NCBI RefSeq assembly: GCF_017316305.2
Contig: NZ_CP147250.1
Coordinates: 62,001 to 126,000 of the forward strand
From: Enterococcus sp. DIV1094
GTDB taxonomy: Bacteria > Bacillota > Bacilli > Lactobacillales > Enterococcaceae
DNA length: 64,000 nt
Reading direction: 5' to 3'
The position numbers were made by a program, and so were the translations under genes. Below are positions 9,078-18,182 of this stretch, one piece after another. The stretch's first letter is position 1, and every line of letters begins with the position of its first letter. The notes beneath the pieces were generated by a model that was given only the letters and a program-made list of their open reading frames with translations, made no database searches and was not told the DNA's origin.

Positions 9078-10079
9078 TTATTTTGTAGAACCTTTTTCTT
9101 CGATTCCATATGGTAAGATGATCGTTTTTTCTTCCACTTCTTCTTTGTTCATCATTTTTGTCAATAGACGCATCGATACTGCACCTAAGTCATACAATGG
9201 TTGAGTAATACTTGTCAAACGTGGACGAGCAACTTCTGTTAATAATGAGTTGTTGCTTGTGATGATCTCAAATTCTTCTGGCACTTTCACACCGCGGTCG
9301 ATCAAGCCATCTAAAATACCGATTGCTAATTCATCATCAGTAACATAAACAGCAGTTGCCCCACTGTTGTAGATGCGATTGACTAATGACAAGCCATCTC
9401 TGAAATTATAGCTTGATTCAAAGATCAATCCTTCGCTGTAAGTCAGACCGTTTTCTTTTAATGCTTCTTTGTAGCCTTTCAAACGGTTTTGCCCGTTGAT
9501 TGGATCAATCAATGCACCACTGACAAAAGCAATTTTTTTGTTGCCATTTTTAGCTAATTTAGTCACTGCATCTTTTGTTGCTGAAGTATAGTCGATATTG
9601 ACACTACCTACTTGCTCGTCTGGATCGATCGAACCAGCTAAAACAACAGGAGTTTTTGAACGTGAGAACTCACCACGGATTTCATCTGTGATATGGTGAC
9701 CCATGAAGATCACGCCGTCCACTTGTTTTGCTAACAAGTTGTTTAATACGTTCACTTCTTTTTGATCATTTCCGTCTGAATTTGCCAAGATGATATTATA
9801 TTTGTACATTGTCGCAACATCATCGATCCCACGTGCTAATGAAGCAAAGAACATATTGCTGACATCTGGGATAATAACCCCAACAGTTGTTGTTTTTTTA
9901 CTTGCAAGTCCACGAGCGACAGCATTTGGACGATAATCTAAGCGATCAATAACTTCCAATACTTTTTTTCGTGTCGCAGGTTTTACATTTGGGTTCCCAT
10001 TGACAACACGTGAAACAGTAGCCATCGAAACATTTGCCTCTCTCGCTACGTCATAAATAGTGATAGTTTGTTTTTCCAT
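9078..10079 (-). CDS. ccpA: Catabolite control protein A
   Basis: LacI-family master regulator of carbon catabolite control. With HPr phosphorylated on Ser46 as corepressor, it binds cre sites. The 333 residues comprise an N-terminal helix-turn-helix and hinge (TIYDVAREANVSMATVSRVV, then YRPNAVARGLASKKT) and a periplasmic-binding-protein-like core. Length and sequence are typical of CcpA rather than a sugar-specific LacI member. Divergent from pepQ, as in other lactic acid bacteria; a cre-like site sits between the two genes. hprK, which makes the corepressor form of HPr, is about 7 kb away in this window. Confidence 0.95.
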   Translation of the reverse strand: MEKQTITIYDVAREANVSMATVSRVVNGNPNVKPATRKKVLEVIDRLDYRPNAVARGLASKKTTTVGVIIPDVSNMFFASLARGIDDVATMYKYNIILANSDGNDQKEVNVLNNLLAKQVDGVIFMGHHITDEIRGEFSRSKTPVVLAGSIDPDEQVGSVNIDYTSATKDAVTKLAKNGNKKIAFVSGALIDPINGQNRLKGYKEALKENGLTYSEGLIFESSYNFRDGLSLVNRIYNSGATAVYVTDDELAIGILDGLIDRGVKVPEEFEIITSNNSLLTEVARPRLTSITQPLYDLGAVSMRLLTKMMNKEEVEEKTIILPYGIEEKGSTK

Positions 10080-10139
10080 CGTTGTTCTCCTATTCTGTTT
10101 TTATATCTTTTCTGAAAATACGATTTACATTTCTAAAAC

Positions 10140-10168
10140 AGGATATCAAAGATTGACAGAAATTGCAA
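10140..10168 (-). promoter_or_regulatory. Candidate ccpA promoter
   Basis: On the minus strand TTGCAA (10163-10168) and TATCCT (10140-10145) are separated by 17 bp. The spacing is good and the -10 moderate. Confidence 0.45.
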
Positions 10169-10174
10169 CCGTTT

Positions 10175-10188
10175 TACTAGCGTTTTCA
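10175..10188. promoter_or_regulatory. cre-like site between ccpA and pepQ
   Basis: On the minus strand TGAAAACGCTAGTA matches the catabolite-responsive element pattern TGWNANCGNTNWCA at all but two fixed positions. It lies immediately upstream of the proposed ccpA -35 and about 33 bp upstream of the pepQ -35, consistent with autoregulation known for ccpA in related bacteria. Confidence 0.45.
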
Positions 10189-10220
10189 TGAAAAAAAACA
10201 CCTTTTTCACTTTTAGTCAA

Positions 10221-10249
10221 TTGGTCTTTTTTTATAAGAGTGGTACAAT
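10221..10249 (+). promoter_or_regulatory. pepQ promoter
   Basis: TTGGTC at 10221-10226 and TACAAT at 10244-10249, spacing 17 bp, with TGG before the -10. Confidence 0.65.
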
Positions 10250-10292
10250 GAATTATCGAAACATGTCATAAATGTGAAAGAAGGATGTCTAA

Positions 10293-11396
10293 ATGAATCT
10301 TGAAAAAATCAACGAATTACGCCAATGGATGGCCCAAAAACAAATCGACCTTGCTTATATCAGTGATCCAGGTCATATCGCCTATTTTTCCGGCTATGAA
10401 AGTGAGCCACATGAGCGTGTCCTCGCGCTGTTCCTGCCACTTGAGCAAGATCCTTTCTTATTCACGCCAGCTTTAGAAGTAGAAGATGCGCAAAATAGCA
10501 GTTGGTCTTATGATGTACGTGGTTACCTTGATAGTGAAGATCCTTGGGTCTTGATCGGTCAGGAGATCCGCACACGTTATCCACAACTTAAAACAATCGG
10601 GATCGAAAAAAATGCGTTGACGGTTGACCGCTTTGATGCGTTATCACAACAAATGACAGGTACTGTTCAGTATGCTGATCTGACTCCTGCTATCCAACGA
10701 TTACAATTGATCAAAACAACAAAAGAAAAAGATCAATTGATTGCCGCAGGAAAATGGGCAGATGTTGCTTTTGAGATTGGTTTTCGTTCGATTAAAGAAG
10801 GTGTCACAGAACAAGCAATCATCGCTGAAATCGAATATCAATTAAAAAAACAAGGTGTTTCTCAAATGTCTTTTGATACATTGGTCTTAGCTGGGACAAA
10901 TGCCGCAAGCCCTCATGGAACTCCTGGCAGCACGACGATCCAACCCAATGAACTGGTCCTATTTGATCTAGGCGTCGTATGGGATGGCTATTGCAGTGAT
11001 GCCACCCGAACTGTTGCCTACCACAAGCCAACGGAATTTCAAGAGAAAATCTATCAGATCACACTTGAAGCACAATTAGCAGCACAAGAAGCAGTTCGTC
11101 CCGGGATAACAGCCGCTGAACTCGATCAAATCGCTCGAAACGTGATTGAAAGCTATGGCTACGACGAATATTTCAATCATCGTTTAGGACACGGAATCGG
11201 CACGACTGTCCATGAATATCCATCCCTTGTAGCTGGCAATGATCTAGTGATTGAAGAAGGCATGTGTTTTTCATTGGAACCTGGTATTTACATCCCAGAT
11301 CAAGTCGGCGTAAGAATCGAAGATTGCGTCTATGTCACAAGCAACGGCTGCGTGCCATTTACAACAACACCAAAAGAATTATTAGTAGTGGAGTAA
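10293..11396 (+). CDS. pepQ: Xaa-Pro dipeptidase (prolidase, M24 family)
   Basis: Cytoplasmic metallopeptidase that cleaves X-Pro dipeptides, the last step in using proline-rich peptides. The 367 residues have an N-terminal creatinase-like domain (1-130) and a C-terminal pita-bread domain. Metal-ligand segments are visible: LFDLGVVWDGYCSDATRT, HRLGHGIGTTVHEYP, MCFSLEPGIY and VRIEDCVYVT. AAGGA lies before the ATG. Divergent from ccpA. The stop codon is followed with no gap at all by a long-hairpin repeat (11397). Confidence 0.93.
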   Translation: MNLEKINELRQWMAQKQIDLAYISDPGHIAYFSGYESEPHERVLALFLPLEQDPFLFTPALEVEDAQNSSWSYDVRGYLDSEDPWVLIGQEIRTRYPQLKTIGIEKNALTVDRFDALSQQMTGTVQYADLTPAIQRLQLIKTTKEKDQLIAAGKWADVAFEIGFRSIKEGVTEQAIIAEIEYQLKKQGVSQMSFDTLVLAGTNAASPHGTPGSTTIQPNELVLFDLGVVWDGYCSDATRTVAYHKPTEFQEKIYQITLEAQLAAQEAVRPGITAAELDQIARNVIESYGYDEYFNHRLGHGIGTTVHEYPSLVAGNDLVIEEGMCFSLEPGIYIPDQVGVRIEDCVYVTSNGCVPFTTTPKELLVVE

Positions 11397-11514
11397 GGTT
11401 GTGAGAAAGCCGTTCAGCTCCGAATAGTAAGGCGGAACGTGGGAAAATAGCTTTCCATATTTTTTCACGTTTCGACTTACTATTGAAGGGGCTGGCTTTC
11501 GAACACCGTTTATC
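11397..11514 (+). repeat. Long-hairpin repeat element, full unit (array A, unit 1)
   Basis: A 118-bp unit starting GGTTGTGAGAAAGCC and ending CGAACACCGTTTATC. It folds into one imperfect stem of about 43 bp: the left arm runs from 11404 to about 11448 and the right from about 11459 to 11501, with AATAGTAAG pairing to CTTACTATT. The first base follows the pepQ stop codon directly. The same ends and folding plan recur at 21687-21922 and, diverged and inverted, at 32141-32252. Confidence 0.88.
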
Positions 11515-11516
11515 TA

Positions 11517-11580
11517 GGTTGTGAGAAAGCCGTTCAGCTCCGAGTATTAAGGTAGAACTTGAGAAAATAGTTTCTCCTAA
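11517..11580 (+). repeat. Long-hairpin repeat element, left half only (array A, unit 2)
   Basis: Two bases after unit 1, the sequence GGTTGTGAGAAAGCCGTTCA recurs exactly and the next 40 bases remain similar (CTCCGAGTATTAAGG). The right arm is missing; the pepQ/GNAT terminator stands in its place. This looks like a truncated unit. Confidence 0.82.
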
Positions 11581-11637
11581 AAAAAGCGATGATCCCAAAA
11601 AATAGGAAACTATTTTCGGGGATCATCGCTTTTTTTC
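11578..11637. terminator. Bidirectional terminator between pepQ and the GNAT gene
   Basis: A perfect 16-17-bp outer stem (A-run, GCGATGATCCC and its complement, T-run) with an inner hairpin in the loop, ATAG-GAAA-CTAT. A closely similar inner loop is present in the terminator at 22078-22124. Confidence 0.88.
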
Positions 11638-11675
11638 AATGAGAAATATCTGATTCATCACGTACTCGGTTTTTG

Positions 11676-12104
11676 CTATTGACTTGATAATTGTTTCTTC
11701 AAGTAAAATTTTGTCGTCCCCACAAAAGGCATATCTTCGACCGAAGCAAATACGTCAAAACCGTATTTTTCATAGAATCTTCGTGCCTGATAATCTTGGG
11801 TATTGACCGTCATATACAGGCATTGATTTTCCATGGCTTCTTGTTGAACGGCTTCGATCAATCGTGAGCCGATGCTTTCATGACGGTGCGATTGTTCTAC
11901 ACCGAGCAATGAGAGGTGCAAGGTATTCCCAAATAAAGATGCCACTGCTCCTCCGAGCCATTTTTCATCCTTGATGGCACTGATCGAAATTGTCTTCGCT
12001 GTTAAGGGTTCATTTCCAGTAAAAGATTGCGTATATTGCTCGTTCAATACTGCAATGATTTTCTTTTCGTTTTTTTCAATATCGCTTTTCTTGATTTCAA
12101 ACAT
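11676..12104 (-). CDS. GNAT-family N-acetyltransferase
   Basis: A 142-residue acetyltransferase of the GCN5 fold. The acetyl-CoA binding loop is seen as VEQSHRHESIGSRLIEAV (an R/QxxGxG/A variant, with S for the usual middle residue), followed by the C-terminal ARRFYEKYGFDVF motif typical of the family. Substrate unknown. Two adjacent ATG codons follow AAGGAGT; I take the second (12104) for the better spacing. Single gene between two terminators. Confidence 0.82.
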   Translation of the reverse strand: MFEIKKSDIEKNEKKIIAVLNEQYTQSFTGNEPLTAKTISISAIKDEKWLGGAVASLFGNTLHLSLLGVEQSHRHESIGSRLIEAVQQEAMENQCLYMTVNTQDYQARRFYEKYGFDVFASVEDMPFVGTTKFYLKKQLSSQ

Positions 12105-12140
12105 CATCAAACTCCTTCCTTAACTTCATGATAGAAGAGT

Positions 12141-12177
12141 AAAAAAAAGCACGAAACAGATGGCTATCTGATCGCGC
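12141..12177 (-). terminator. Terminator after the YtxH-domain gene
   Basis: An imperfect stem (12149-12161 with 12166-12177, containing ATCTG/CAGAT) followed on the minus strand by eight Ts. Confidence 0.75.
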
Positions 12178-12204
12178 CTTTTTGCTTTTACTGGTTACTC
12201 TCGC

Positions 12205-12768
12205 TTATTTAAACGTATCTTTTAAGTCTTCTTTTGCACTCGCTGCATCTTCTTTTGCCATCTCAGACAAGATTTTTGCATCTTCGGCAACTGGTTTCGC
12301 TTCTTCGATACCTTCTTTGATCGTGCTACCCGCTTGGTCTGCTGTATCTTTGACATCGATCAAGATATCGTCTTTAGCAGATGCCGCAGTGTCGCCTAAG
12401 TCAGCAGCAGATTTTTTGAAGCGATCAGATAGATCAGCTGATTGTTCTTTCAATGTAACTAAAATATCTTCAGATTCATCTCCTGCATCTGCTGTAGCGT
12501 CTGAAACTGTTTGTTTTACATTGCCAGCTAAGTCGCCAGCTTGTTGTGAAAGATCGTGTGCTTTTTCTTTTGCAATGCTTGTAAATTCAGTTGATTTTTC
12601 TTTTGCCATATCTGTATAATCAGAAGCCATATCTAGAAAATCATCTGCTTGTGCTGCTAATTCATCACGTAATTCTTTACCTGATTTTGGTGCAAGTAAT
12701 AAAGCTGCCACCGCTGCTGCTGTCCCACCAATCACTGCACCTAGTAAAAATCCACCTTTTTTTGCCAT
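12205..12768 (-). CDS. YtxH-domain protein, membrane-anchored stress type
   Basis: A 187-residue protein. It starts with a Gly/Ala-rich membrane helix GGFLLGAVIGGTAAAVAALL followed at once by APKSGKELRDEL, the YtxH domain signature. The remainder is a long amphipathic helical region rich in Ala, Lys, Asp and Ser, with repeated heptad-like units similar to LEA-type proteins. Members of the family are linked to general stress in Firmicutes; no enzymatic function is known. It follows the DUF948 gene by two bases with a good site (AGGAGG), so the pair is one operon. Confidence 0.85.
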   Translation of the reverse strand: MAKKGGFLLGAVIGGTAAAVAALLLAPKSGKELRDELAAQADDFLDMASDYTDMAKEKSTEFTSIAKEKAHDLSQQAGDLAGNVKQTVSDATADAGDESEDILVTLKEQSADLSDRFKKSAADLGDTAASAKDDILIDVKDTADQAGSTIKEGIEEAKPVAEDAKILSEMAKEDAASAKEDLKDTFK

Positions 12769-12770
12769 GA

Positions 12771-13214
12771 TTATTTTCCTCCTGTCGTGTCTGTTGTTGT
12801 TTTTTTATGTTTGAAGAATTTCATTGCAGTACCACCGACTTTTCCGGCAACAGTTGCTTTTGCTGTTGTTTTCCCGATGCCACCGACTTTCGTTACGATG
12901 TTTCTACTTGAAGAATTCAATTCTGACACGCTCTCGCTCAAATCAGCGACAGCTGTAAATAAAGGATCGATCGTTGCTACTTTTCCATTGATATCATTCA
13001 ACAATTCGTTACTTTTTACTAACAAGCCCTCGACTTGCCTCGATAAAAGATCAACATCCTTTGTAACGACTTCGATCGTTGTGTTTGCTTCATTTACGGT
13101 TTGTTCCGCTTTTTCAATCGTTTTTGCTAATCGAATCAATACGCGTACTAGAAAGACCACGAGTATCGCAAAAGCAATTGCTGCAATCAAGCCAGCAATT
13201 TCTCCAACTGTCAT
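12771..13214 (-). CDS. DUF948-family membrane protein
   Basis: A 147-residue protein with one N-terminal membrane helix (VGEIAGLIAAIAFAILVVFL) followed by a predicted coiled coil rich in Glu, Val and Asn (KTIEKAEQTVNEANTTIEVV) and a Gly/Lys/Thr tail. This matches the DUF948 family, found next to YtxH genes in many Firmicutes. Start at ATG 13214 has AAGGGGG upstream; a longer in-frame ORF to 13298 has no initiation signal. Operon with the YtxH gene; function unknown, probably envelope stress. Confidence 0.83.
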   Translation of the reverse strand: MTVGEIAGLIAAIAFAILVVFLVRVLIRLAKTIEKAEQTVNEANTTIEVVTKDVDLLSRQVEGLLVKSNELLNDINGKVATIDPLFTAVADLSESVSELNSSSRNIVTKVGGIGKTTAKATVAGKVGGTAMKFFKHKKTTTDTTGGK

Positions 13215-13291
13215 AATCAAGCCCCCTTCTCCTCTTCTTGCTATAAGGATAGCATTTTCGTATTTTTTAAACAAATATAAAATAGCAAAAC

Positions 13292-13327
13292 GCTTCAACT
13301 ACCTACAGTTTGATCAGCAGCTGAAGC
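13292..13327 (-). terminator. Weak terminator-like hairpin after galU
   Basis: GCTTCA/TGAAGC stem (13292-13297 with 13322-13327), extended imperfectly inside. The minus strand continues into GTTTTGC. Marginal. Confidence 0.35.
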
Positions 13328-13338
13328 ATCTCGCTTGT

Positions 13339-14271
13339 TTATTTTTTGTCGGTTGCTTGAGAAGTTTCTGTTGGTTTATTTAAAGATGTAGGAGCCTCTG
13401 CTGCTAAAGACTTACCTAATGACATGATATATTCTTTTAATGGTCCACCCACTTCTGGATGCGTCAATCCATATTCGATGCTCGTTTTCATAAAGCCAAA
13501 TTTATCGCCCACATCATAACGTTTTCCAGTAAACTTACGAGCGAAAACGCGTTGTGTTTTATTCAATGTATCGATTGCATCTGTCAATTGGATCTCGTTA
13601 CCTGCACCTGGTTTTTGTTCTGCTAACACATCAAAAATCTCTGGTGTCAATAAATAGCGTCCAATAATTGCTAAATCACTTGGTGCTTTACTTGGTTCAG
13701 GTTTTTCAACAAAATCTTTTACATTGAATAAACCGTCTTCTAATTCTTCTCCTGGATTGATGATCCCATATTTAGACGTATCTTTATGTGGTACTTGCAT
13801 AACGGCGATCGTTGATGCATGTGTACGCTCGTAGTCATCGATCAATTGTTGTGTCAATGGAATCTCATCTTCCATGATGTCATCGCCTAACATGACAACG
13901 AATGGTTCATTCCCGATGAATGCTCTTGCTTGTAAAACAGCATGTCCTAGCCCTTTAGGATGCGATTGACGAATGAAATGAAGATTGACGTCAGTTGTTT
14001 CTTCAACTAATTTCAATAATTCAGTTTTTCCTTTTTCGCCTAAGTTCGTTTCCAATTCAATATTTGAGTCAAAATGATCTTCGATTGGACGTTTTGCTTT
14101 TCCAGTGACGATCAAGATATCTTCAATTCCTGATTTCAACGCTTCTTCTACGATAAACTGAATCGTTGGTTTATCAACGATCGGTAACATTTCTTTTGCC
14201 ATCGCTTTTGTTGCAGGTAAAAATCTTGTTCCTAAACCTGCTGCTGGAATAACTGCTTTTTTTACTTTCAT
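13339..14271 (-). CDS. galU: UTP-glucose-1-phosphate uridylyltransferase
   Basis: Makes UDP-glucose from UTP and glucose 1-phosphate, for glycolipids, teichoic acid decoration and capsule. The 310 residues have the nucleotidyltransferase signature [19 protein letters not shown] at residues 8-26, LGDDIMEDE for metal binding and VEKPEPS. The ATG at 14271 has AAGGGAGA upstream; the longer frame to 14352 overlaps gpsA and lacks support. Last gene of hprK-lgt-gpsA-galU. Confidence 0.95.
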   Translation of the reverse strand: MKVKKAVIPAAGLGTRFLPATKAMAKEMLPIVDKPTIQFIVEEALKSGIEDILIVTGKAKRPIEDHFDSNIELETNLGEKGKTELLKLVEETTDVNLHFIRQSHPKGLGHAVLQARAFIGNEPFVVMLGDDIMEDEIPLTQQLIDDYERTHASTIAVMQVPHKDTSKYGIINPGEELEDGLFNVKDFVEKPEPSKAPSDLAIIGRYLLTPEIFDVLAEQKPGAGNEIQLTDAIDTLNKTQRVFARKFTGKRYDVGDKFGFMKTSIEYGLTHPEVGGPLKEYIMSLGKSLAAEAPTSLNKPTETSQATDKK

Positions 14272-14293
14272 TTTTTTCTCTCCCTTAAAAATG

Positions 14294-15307
14294 TTAGTGA
14301 AATTCATTCTCTTGTTTGCCATCGCGCAACATGATTTCTGTTGCTGCTTCATTTATGTTTTTGTGCTCATACAGCACTTCATAAATCGTTTGAGTGATCG
14401 GCATCTCGATCCCCATGGTCTCAGCTAATTCTTTAGCTGCTCGTGTGGTCTGCACACCTTCCACGACCATGCCCATATTGTCCAAGACTTCGTTTAACTC
14501 ATGGCCTTGTCCAAGGAGATTACCAGCACGCCAATTTCTTGAGTGGATACTTGTACAGGTGACGATCAAATCTCCGACACCGCTTAGTCCTATGAAAGTC
14601 AGAGGATCCGCGCCCATTGCGACACCTAAGCGGCTGATTTCAGCTAATCCCCTTGTCATGATAGCCGCTTTGGCATTATCACCAAAACCTAGTCCATGGA
14701 TTGCACCCGCTCCAATAGCAATGATGTTTTTCAAAGCGGCACCCATTTCAACCCCAATAACATCAGGATTCGTATAGATGCGGAAATAATGATTCAAAAA
14801 CAATGTTTGAACAAATTGAGCAGCTGTTGCTTCTGTACTTGCTGCCGTGATCGTCGTGATATCCCGACGAGCCACTTCTTCAGCGTGACTTGGACCAGAT
14901 AAGACAGCAATCGCTTGTCTTTTTTCTGCTGGGATCTCTTCTGCTAATATTTCAGAGATCCGCTTGTGTGTGCCTTGTTCCAAGCCTTTACTTGCATGGA
15001 TGATCACTGGTTTTGTCTGCAATACTTGGACAAGGTCCTGACTGACAGAACGAATCGCTTTGGTTGGTACTACGAACAACACAGCGTCTACATCAGAAAC
15101 TGCCTCAGCCATGTCTGTATAAGCAATGATCGATTCGGGCAATTGGTGATTTGGCAAATAACGCTCATTGGTATGCTTTTGATTGATTTCAGTGATCTGT
15201 GAGGCACGATGCCCCCAGAGTCGAACGTCATGACCATTTTCAGCTAGCACTTGTGCTAATGCTGTTCCCCACGAGCCAGCACCTAAAACCGCTACCCTAT
15301 ATCTCAT
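14294..15307 (-). CDS. gpsA: NAD(P)-dependent glycerol-3-phosphate dehydrogenase
   Basis: Reduces dihydroxyacetone phosphate to sn-glycerol 3-phosphate, the backbone of membrane phospholipids. The 337 residues show the Rossmann motif [14 protein letters not shown] at the N-terminus, [10 protein letters not shown], the catalytic [13 protein letters not shown] and the C-terminal substrate region [20 protein letters not shown] precedes the ATG. Spaced 43 bp from lgt and 22 bp from galU in one operon. Confidence 0.95.
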   Translation of the reverse strand: MRYRVAVLGAGSWGTALAQVLAENGHDVRLWGHRASQITEINQKHTNERYLPNHQLPESIIAYTDMAEAVSDVDAVLFVVPTKAIRSVSQDLVQVLQTKPVIIHASKGLEQGTHKRISEILAEEIPAEKRQAIAVLSGPSHAEEVARRDITTITAASTEATAAQFVQTLFLNHYFRIYTNPDVIGVEMGAALKNIIAIGAGAIHGLGFGDNAKAAIMTRGLAEISRLGVAMGADPLTFIGLSGVGDLIVTCTSIHSRNWRAGNLLGQGHELNEVLDNMGMVVEGVQTTRAAKELAETMGIEMPITQTIYEVLYEHKNINEAATEIMLRDGKQENEFH

Positions 15308-15350
15308 TTTACCACTCCTGCAAATTTTTTCATTTTTTTCGACTTGGACC

Positions 15351-16181
15351 TTAGATAATCAATTGATTTTTCCCTAAAGATCGGTCGTAATCCGGTACAT
15401 TTCCTTTTTTTCGACGTAAAATGAATAGCACGATCGCTCCGATGAAAAGTACAGCGGATAGAAGCTGCGATACTCGAATCACATCAAAGAGGTAAAGACT
15501 ATCCGTTCTCAGACCTTCGATGAAGAAACGACCAAAACTATACCACATCAAATAAACAAGTGCGACTTCTCCTTTTTTCAAAAGATGGGTTTTCTTTCGT
15601 AACAGCAAGAGAATGATCACGCCAACAAGACTCCACAACGATTCATAAAGAAACGTTGGCTGGCGGTAAATGCCATCGATATACATATTGTCGATGATAA
15701 AATTTGGCAAGTATAAGCTTTCTAAAAAACTTCTCGTTGTATCTGGGCCGAATGCTTCATGATTCATGAAATTCCCCCAACGTCCGATTGCTTGTGCTAA
15801 CAAAACACTTGGTGCCGCAACATCTAAGAATGTCCAAATATCAATAAAGTGATATTTGGTATAAAAATATAACGTGATTCCACCAGCGATCAAACCGCCA
15901 TAAATCGCTAAGCCACCTGAGCGAATATTGAATATCTGGATGGGATTTTCGATATATTGTGGCAAGTCGAATAATATATAATACAAACGCGCTCCGATGA
16001 TCGAAAGGGGTAATCCCCATAACATAAAGTCAGTGACATCTTCGGCTTTCATTCCAACTCTTACTGCTTCACGGCTGCTTAACCACATGGCAATGATGAT
16101 GCCTGAAACAATGATCAACGCGTACCAGTAAATAGGGATTCCTAAAAGGTCAAAGGCGACCCGATTGATTTGTGCAACCAT
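15351..16181 (-). CDS. lgt: Prolipoprotein diacylglyceryl transferase
   Basis: Transfers diacylglycerol from phosphatidylglycerol to the lipobox cysteine of prolipoproteins, at the membrane. The 276 residues have about seven hydrophobic segments and the Lgt signature [13 protein letters not shown] (about residues 143-155), plus [19 protein letters not shown] precedes the ATG. It sits 17 bp after hprK, the usual order in Firmicutes. A client is in this window: PstS has a lipobox. Confidence 0.95.
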   Translation of the reverse strand: MVAQINRVAFDLLGIPIYWYALIIVSGIIIAMWLSSREAVRVGMKAEDVTDFMLWGLPLSIIGARLYYILFDLPQYIENPIQIFNIRSGGLAIYGGLIAGGITLYFYTKYHFIDIWTFLDVAAPSVLLAQAIGRWGNFMNHEAFGPDTTRSFLESLYLPNFIIDNMYIDGIYRQPTFLYESLWSLVGVIILLLLRKKTHLLKKGEVALVYLMWYSFGRFFIEGLRTDSLYLFDVIRVSQLLSAVLFIGAIVLFILRRKKGNVPDYDRSLGKNQLII

Positions 16182-16198
16182 GCTTTCACTCCTTGGTA

Positions 16199-17137
16199 TT
16201 ATTGTCCGCCTGAATTTTCTTCGATCAAACGGCTCAATCTTTCTTCAAATGTTTTCGTTGCATCGAATCCCATTGTTTTTGCACGGAAATTCATCGCAGC
16301 AACTTCAATAATGATTGCGACATTTCGTCCGGTTTTCACAGGGATCTTGATTTGTGGAATCCCAACTTCTGCAATTTCAACAGAGGTATCTTCAGAACCT
16401 AAACGATCATATTTTTTATCTTTCGCCCAAGCTTCCAAGTAGACAGCTAATTGGACTTGCATCGAACCTCTGACTGCACTAGCTCCAAAAAGATTCATTA
16501 CATCAATGATCCCGATGCCACGGATCTCAATCAAATGTTCAAGGATCTTTGGTGGTTCACCAATAACGGTCAGTTCATCTTGTTGATAGACATCTACTCG
16601 ATCATCTGCAATCAAACGATGGCCTCTTTTGATCAACTCTAATGCCGTTTCACTTTTCCCGATGCCACTATCTCCTTGGATCAAGACACCCAACCCATAG
16701 ACATCGACTAATACACCGTGAACACTTGTCCTAGGTGCTAATCGTCCATCTAAATAACTTGATAGCTCACCTAGCAACCGTGAAGTTGAAATTGGCGAGC
16801 GCAAGACTGCCATCCCGTGTTCATTTGCTGCTTGGATCATTTCTTCTGGCGCAGCTAATCCTCTAGAGATGATAAATGCTGGCATATCTTCACTACATAA
16901 GCGACGCATGATCATTAAACGCTCTTCTGGCATCATACGTTCTGCGAAGCTGATTTCTTTACTCCCAAATAACTGTAGTCGATCATGAGAATAATAATTA
17001 AAATAACCGGTCAATTCCAAACCAGGTCTGGAGATATCACCAGTTACGATGACACGATTTAAACTTTGCTCGTCACCAGTGACGATTTCTAATGATAGTT
17101 TTTCTACTAATTGGCTAACTTTTACCATTTCTGCCAT
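16199..17137 (-). CDS. hprK: HPr kinase/phosphorylase
   Basis: Phosphorylates HPr at Ser46 when glycolytic intermediates are abundant and removes the phosphate when they are not; HPr-Ser-P is the corepressor for CcpA. The 312 residues show an N-terminal domain (1-130), the P-loop [11 protein letters not shown] (about residues 155-165) followed by LIADDRVDV, and the HPrK signature [20 protein letters not shown] lies six bases before the ATG. First gene of the operon with lgt, gpsA and galU. Confidence 0.96.
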   Translation of the reverse strand: MAEMVKVSQLVEKLSLEIVTGDEQSLNRVIVTGDISRPGLELTGYFNYYSHDRLQLFGSKEISFAERMMPEERLMIMRRLCSEDMPAFIISRGLAAPEEMIQAANEHGMAVLRSPISTSRLLGELSSYLDGRLAPRTSVHGVLVDVYGLGVLIQGDSGIGKSETALELIKRGHRLIADDRVDVYQQDELTVIGEPPKILEHLIEIRGIGIIDVMNLFGASAVRGSMQVQLAVYLEAWAKDKKYDRLGSEDTSVEIAEVGIPQIKIPVKTGRNVAIIIEVAAMNFRAKTMGFDATKTFEERLSRLIEENSGGQ

Positions 17138-17298
17138 TCGTGTACCCTCATTTCTATTAAACTGTTCTCTTTTATTTTATCATTCTATCGAAAAAAGTAC
17201 TACCAATAAAAAGAACAAAGGATATCCTTTTCATTACACTCGTTTTTTCTATCAGTCGTTAAAGAAGAAAGCGCTATTAAAACTCCACTAAATAATAA

Positions 17299-17324
17299 GA
17301 GGAAGCGACATTTGCCACTTCCTC
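17299..17324 (-). terminator. Probable terminator after liaZ
   Basis: A 7-bp perfect stem GAGGAAG/CTTCCTC, with two further possible pairs inside. The T-rich tract on the minus strand is interrupted (TTATTATTT). Confidence 0.55.
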
Positions 17325-17368
17325 ATTTGTCTTATTCTATGATGATACAATGTTCTTTGCATTGTTTT

Positions 17369-17725
17369 CTAATGGTTCTTGTCGAAATTCCGTTTACTCA
17401 CCACGATATTTACGAATGACATGATCACTGCAATCACCAACGCTGAGCCAAATGACGAAAAGCTGAAATTAGCTGCTCCGACAAAGAAGGAGGTCATTTG
17501 TAAAATCAGTGCGTTGATAACAAAAGTGAACAAGCCGAAAGTCAATAAAGTAATCGGGATGGAAAAAAACATGATAAACGGTCTGATCAATAGATTCAAT
17601 ACAGAAAGAACAAAACTAGCCACGACTGCCGTCCAAATACTATTTACAAAAATCATATTTGGAAAGATGACTGCCAGAGAGATAAACGTCAGCGTACTAA
17701 CAACAATACGTTGAAGATAAGACAT
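17369..17725 (-). CDS. liaZ: Phage-holin-IV family membrane protein (LiaZ/YvlD type)
   Basis: A 118-residue protein with four hydrophobic segments and the family motif NLLIRPFIMFFSIPITLLTF, matching the holin-superfamily IV/YvlD proteins. Its ATG lies within the end of liaY (TAATG-type coupling) and the three genes liaX-liaY-liaZ run in order. In Enterococcus faecalis this cluster belongs to the LiaR regulon, linked to the membrane response to daptomycin and antimicrobial peptides. Assignment is by family and gene order. Confidence 0.85.
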   Translation of the reverse strand: MSYLQRIVVSTLTFISLAVIFPNMIFVNSIWTAVVASFVLSVLNLLIRPFIMFFSIPITLLTFGLFTFVINALILQMTSFFVGAANFSFSSFGSALVIAVIMSFVNIVVSKRNFDKNH

Positions 17726-18030
17726 TAAAAGTCACTCCATTCGTCATCGTTGATTTTCTCTGCCTCTTTTCGTTTATTGGTTTGTTCTCTGTAGTTATTT
17801 TTTTGATAATAATCGTTGTCATGTCCATAACGTCGTGAATCTCTTTTTCCTGACGGCACAAGTAAAGCCAACAGAATATATAAAATAATCGGGCTTCCAA
17901 ATGCAACTAAACTTAAAAATACGTAGATTACACGTACTACTGTTGGGTCAATACCGATATATTCAGCGATCCCTGCTAAAGTACCAGTCAATACGATATT
18001 TTTATTTGATTTTGTCAACTTTTTTCTCAT
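17725..18030 (-). CDS. liaY: PspC-domain membrane protein (LiaY type)
   Basis: A 101-residue protein. Residues 1-60 are a PspC domain: a short basic helix, then the signature GTLAGIAEYIGIDPTVVRVIYV and a membrane helix FGSPIILYILLALLVPSGK. The tail is polar and charged (RRYGHDNDYYQKNNYR). PspC proteins act in envelope stress. In enterococci LiaY is one of two small proteins encoded after liaX and needed for membrane remodelling. GAGGTG precedes the ATG. Confidence 0.87.
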   Translation of the reverse strand: MRKKLTKSNKNIVLTGTLAGIAEYIGIDPTVVRVIYVFLSLVAFGSPIILYILLALLVPSGKRDSRRYGHDNDYYQKNNYREQTNKRKEAEKINDDEWSDF

Positions 18031-18136
18031 TATCTTTCACCTCTGTTCTACTATTTTAATGGAAGAAAACTGGTCTGACAATCTTACTTCAAAAGATTTA
18101 TTGAATCGTAAATCTTTTTGATTCATATAAGTACGA

Positions 18137-18178
18137 TTTTCGCTTCGAGCTTCCCCTTTTCAGAAAGTCGAAGCGAAA
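18137..18178. other. Intercistronic hairpin between liaX and liaY
   Basis: A perfect 11-bp stem (arms 18138-18148 and 18168-18178: TTTCGCTTCGA with its complement) starting four bases after the liaX stop. There is no T-run on the minus strand, so it is not a standard terminator. It may protect the liaX end or set the liaX:liaYZ ratio. Confidence 0.7.
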
Positions 18179-18182
18179 GAAA

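Noticed and set aside
12182..12619. Long plus-strand ORFs opposite ytxH, DUF948, galU and hprK
   Set aside because: They mirror codon patterns of the real minus-strand genes (Ala/Ser/Lys-rich shadows) and lack start signals.
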